Origin: Turneriella parva DSM 21527
Lineage (GTDB): Bacteria; Spirochaetota; Leptospiria; Turneriellales; Turneriellaceae
DNA length: 64,000 bases
NCBI RefSeq assembly: GCF_000266885.1
Contig: NC_018020.1
Coordinates: 2,728,001 to 2,792,000 of the forward strand
Direction of reading: 5' to 3'
Shown here: positions 61,891-64,000 of the stretch, piece after piece
How the letters are laid out: each line of letters starts with the position of its first letter
How positions within the stretch are numbered: the first letter of the stretch is position 1
Notes under the pieces: model-generated
What the model saw: only the letters and a program-made list of their open reading frames with translations
What the model was told of the DNA's origin: nothing
The model's database searches: none
Made by a program: the position numbers and the translations under genes

Positions 61891-62520
61891 TCAGGCGTTG
61901 TTCTTGGAGAATTTTGCGCCGAGTTTGAAGCGCGCGAGTACGTCTTTGATATCTTGCGTCAGTATCGAACGCAGCGCCGCTTCGGCGTCGTTGATGACTT
62001 CGATGATTTTCATATTCTCTTCGAGGGTGAAGTCAGAGAGCATGAAGGCTTTGATTTCGTTTTCTTTGGGGTTCGGAAATTCTTTGCCGCGAATTTTGAC
62101 CGGGCCAACGCCCATGCGAATGCGGACAAACTTGTCAGACTTAAGGCCGCGCGCGATCGACTCGACGCCGATGTTCGGTATTTCTGGCGGGCCCTGCGCA
62201 ACGACAACTTCGCCGTATTTCAGCGTGATGTCGTCATGCACGACGATGATATTGGCAACCTGCACCCGCAGAAACGAAGCGATGTAGAGCACGGCTTCGC
62301 CTGAGAGATCCATGAAGGTCTGTGGCTTCAAGAGCACGATGTCATGGCCTTCGAAGTCGCCCTGGCCGAGCAGCGACTTTTTTTTCTTCGTTTTAATCTG
62401 AATGCCGGTGTTGTTCGCGAGAACATCGACAACTTTAAAGCCGATGTTCTTGCGATTATTCATGTATCGGTCGCCGGGGTTGCCGAGACCAATTACAAGT
62501 TTTAGATTCGAGAGCGCCAT
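61891..62520 (-). CDS. pth: Peptidyl-tRNA hydrolase homologue with altered catalytic site
   Basis: A 209-residue Pth-family protein at the usual prs-rplY-pth locus. The fold markers are kept: GLGNPG (Asn14), KPQTFM, VVHDDITLKYG. However, the catalytic His of the RHN motif is Lys24 (NNRKNIGF), the conserved Asn of TFMN is Asp71, and the GGHNG loop reads IPNIG (Pro115-Asn116). Asp96 of HDD is retained. The codons (AAG, GAT, CCG) are unambiguous. Standard hydrolase chemistry is doubtful; it may bind without cleaving or use a different mechanism. Confidence 0.8.
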   Translation of the reverse strand: MALSNLKLVIGLGNPGDRYMNNRKNIGFKVVDVLANNTGIQIKTKKKKSLLGQGDFEGHDIVLLKPQTFMDLSGEAVLYIASFLRVQVANIIVVHDDITLKYGEVVVAQGPPEIPNIGVESIARGLKSDKFVRIRMGVGPVKIRGKEFPNPKENEIKAFMLSDFTLEENMKIIEVINDAEAALRSILTQDIKDVLARFKLGAKFSKNNA

Positions 62521-62545
62521 TCAGTCAGCGGATGCGATACCCTGT

Positions 62546-63181
62546 TTATTTCTTTGCAGGTTCTGCTTTCGCCGCAGCAGCAGGCGCAGCGCCTGCTGCT
62601 GGTGCTGCAGCAGCCGCAGGTGCTGCCTCTTCTTCTTTAGCAGCATGCGTCACGTGGCAGATAACCGTCTGTGGATCCATGAGTATTTTACTCTCAGGTG
62701 GCAGCTGAACGTCGCTGACGTGAATCGAACCACCGATGTCGAGATGCGAAATGTCGATTGTCAGAAATTCTGTGAGGTGTCTTGGGTACGTTTCGTATGG
62801 TACTTCGGTCAGGAATATCTCGAGAACGCCACCGTTCTTCACGCCTTCGGGCTTGCCTTCGACGTGAACCGCGATACGCGTGCGCAGTTTTTCGTCTTGC
62901 GAAACGCGGTAGAAGTCGAGGTGCTGAACCATTTCATTGACCGGGTGCGACTGGTAGTCTTTAACGAAGACCTGTTCGATTTTGCCGTCGATATCGAGGT
63001 CGATGAGGCGCGATTCTGAAATGCCGTGTGCAAACAGTTTGCGCGTGTCTTTCTCGAAGATCTGAATATTTTCGCTCTTACCGTGGTTATAGATCACAGC
63101 AGGAATGATTCCCGCACGCAGCAGATTCTTGCCGCCGATTTTGCCATCCCGCTTTTGAGCCTTGAGTGTTGCCTTTTCCAT
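62546..63181 (-). CDS. rplY: 50S ribosomal protein L25 (TL5/CTC type)
   Basis: A 211-residue L25/TL5 protein: N-terminal 5S rRNA-binding domain (LKAQKRDGKIGGKNLLRAGI, PAVIYNHGKSENIQI), the C-terminal TL5 beta domain (VHVEGKPEGVKNGGVLEIFL, LTEFLTIDISHLDIGGSIHV) and an Ala/Pro-rich acidic-basic tail. AGGAG lies before the ATG at 63181. It lies between prs and pth, a widespread order. Confidence 0.93.
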   Translation of the reverse strand: MEKATLKAQKRDGKIGGKNLLRAGIIPAVIYNHGKSENIQIFEKDTRKLFAHGISESRLIDLDIDGKIEQVFVKDYQSHPVNEMVQHLDFYRVSQDEKLRTRIAVHVEGKPEGVKNGGVLEIFLTEVPYETYPRHLTEFLTIDISHLDIGGSIHVSDVQLPPESKILMDPQTVICHVTHAAKEEEAAPAAAAAPAAGAAPAAAAKAEPAKK

Positions 63182-63198
63182 TTTATTCTCCTGCTGAT

Positions 63199-64000
63199 TT
63201 ATAGAAACAATGAGCTGACCGAACGCTCTTCGTGAATGCGCTGTATTGCGGTGCCAAAGATGGCCCCGACAGAGAGCACGCGCATACGCGGAAAACGCTT
63301 CTCGTCAGAAATTTGCAATGTGTTGGTAACGACGACCTCGTCGATGGGTGAACCGATCAGGTTCTGTATTGCATTGCCCGAAAGCACGCCGTGCGTTGCC
63401 GCCGCGATGATCTTCAGTGCGCCTTTTTCTTTGAGGGCAATCGCCGCCTTGCAGATTGTGCCTGCAGTATCGATCATGTCGTCGATGAGGAGGCAATTTT
63501 TACCTTCAACGTTACCGACAATGTTCATGACTTCTGCTTCATTCGCGCGTTCGCGGCGCTTGTCGATAATCGCCATGTTGGCACCGAGCTGCTTACCGAA
63601 GAACCGCGCGCGTTCTGCACCGCCCGAATCGGGCGATACAATCACGAGTTCGCCCAGCGCAAGTTCTTTAAAGTACTTCACCAGAATGGGCGCCCCAAAC
63701 AGGTGATCGACGGGTATTTCGAAAAAGCCCTGAATTTGGTTCGCGTGCAGGTCCATCGAAAGAATGCGCTTCACGCCAATCGCTTCGAGCATGGTGGCCA
63801 CAACTTTGGCCGAAATCGGCACGCGCGGTTCGACCTTTCTGTCTTGCCGGGCATAGCCGTAATAGGGTATAACTGCCGTAATGCGCCGGGCCGAGGCGCG
63901 GCGCAGCGCGTCGACGATCAGCATGAGCTCCATCAGGTTGTCGTTTGCGGGGTTGCTCGTCGATTGAATGACAAATACGTCGGAGCCCCGGACATTTTCT
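63199..64000 (-). CDS. prs: Ribose-phosphate pyrophosphokinase, 5' end outside the window
   Basis: The frame runs through the right edge; the visible part begins [24 protein letters not shown] synthetase blocks: [58 protein letters not shown], and the PRPP loop [13 protein letters not shown]. It makes PRPP for nucleotides and His/Trp. About 50 N-terminal residues are missing. Confidence 0.95.
   Translation of the reverse strand, partial: ENVRGSDVFVIQSTSNPANDNLMELMLIVDALRRASARRITAVIPYYGYARQDRKVEPRVPISAKVVATMLEAIGVKRILSMDLHANQIQGFFEIPVDHLFGAPILVKYFKELALGELVIVSPDSGGAERARFFGKQLGANMAIIDKRRERANEAEVMNIVGNVEGKNCLLIDDMIDTAGTICKAAIALKEKGALKIIAAATHGVLSGNAIQNLIGSPIDEVVVTNTLQISDEKRFPRMRVLSVGAIFGTAIQRIHEERSVSSLFL

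Overview
The window looks like chromosome from a moderately GC-rich spirochaete, most likely a Leptospiraceae-type organism (Turneriella/Leptonema-like). This is inferred from the flagellar cluster flbD-fliL-fliY with a CheC/FliN-type switch protein, many lipoproteins with relaxed lipoboxes, a bactofilin, a TonB-type outer-membrane system and a GT9-type glycosyltransferase. No species assignment can be proven from sequence reading alone.

Layout. (1) 1-7.3 kb, core: a partial exported beta-propeller-like protein, flbD, fliL, fliY/fliN, a lipoprotein, an alpha/beta hydrolase, polA and tRNA-Leu(GAG). (2) 7.3-32.5 kb, accessory island starting at the 3' end of tRNA-Leu: an IS3-family (IS2-group) element; a DDE transposase / degenerate HNH / unknown gene module; a tyrosine recombinase; a tandem-AAA+ ATPase whose N-terminus carries a FliM-type EIDxLL peptide; an unknown 178-aa protein; a PLD-nuclease/SF2-helicase fusion; a BrnT/BrnA-like toxin-antitoxin pair; a second DDE transposase / degenerate HNH module; and a type I restriction-modification locus. 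In that locus hsdM-hsdS and hsdR are separated by a membrane coiled-coil protein, an unknown protein, a PD-(D/E)XK nuclease gene split by an IS481 element, and an AAA/DUF4143 ATPase. The island ends with a remnant of a second antitoxin. The genes at 11-19 kb are visibly richer in A+T than the flanking core. (3) 32.5-64 kb, core: cytochrome c and HAD phosphatase; a fatty-acid desaturase and its ferredoxin-reductase partner behind a palindromic operator; a long minus-strand run from bactofilin to mutY; an MscS channel with a ParB-like domain; a cNMP-binding uridine-kinase-like protein; an ECF sigma factor with a probable anti-sigma and a Spy-like lipoprotein; M23 peptidase and large ankyrin proteins; an OmpA protein; a glycosyltransferase; tilS; and the prs-rplY-pth cluster, in which the Pth homologue lacks catalytic residues.

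How the genes work together. The island combines mobility functions (integrase, two paralogous transposase modules, two IS elements) with several probable anti-invader functions (type I RM, PLD-helicase, tandem AAA+ ATPase, toxin-antitoxin, PD-(D/E)XK nuclease). Its decay is well documented: the nuclease gene is cut by IS481 with a short target duplication, the third gene of module A is cut by IS3, transposase A lacks a usable start ahead of its zinc ribbon, and an antitoxin fragment sits at the right edge. The most novel points are the two transposase/HNH-like modules whose HNH partners both lack the catalytic histidine, the AAA+ ATPase with a flagellar-switch-like docking peptide next to a PLD-helicase, and the catalytically altered Pth at the standard pth locus. 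The genome also carries elaborate palindromic elements, some between genes (two multibranched structures, a 24-bp-arm hairpin touching tRNA-Leu) and some in frame inside genes (hsdM, transposase B, the ankyrin gene).
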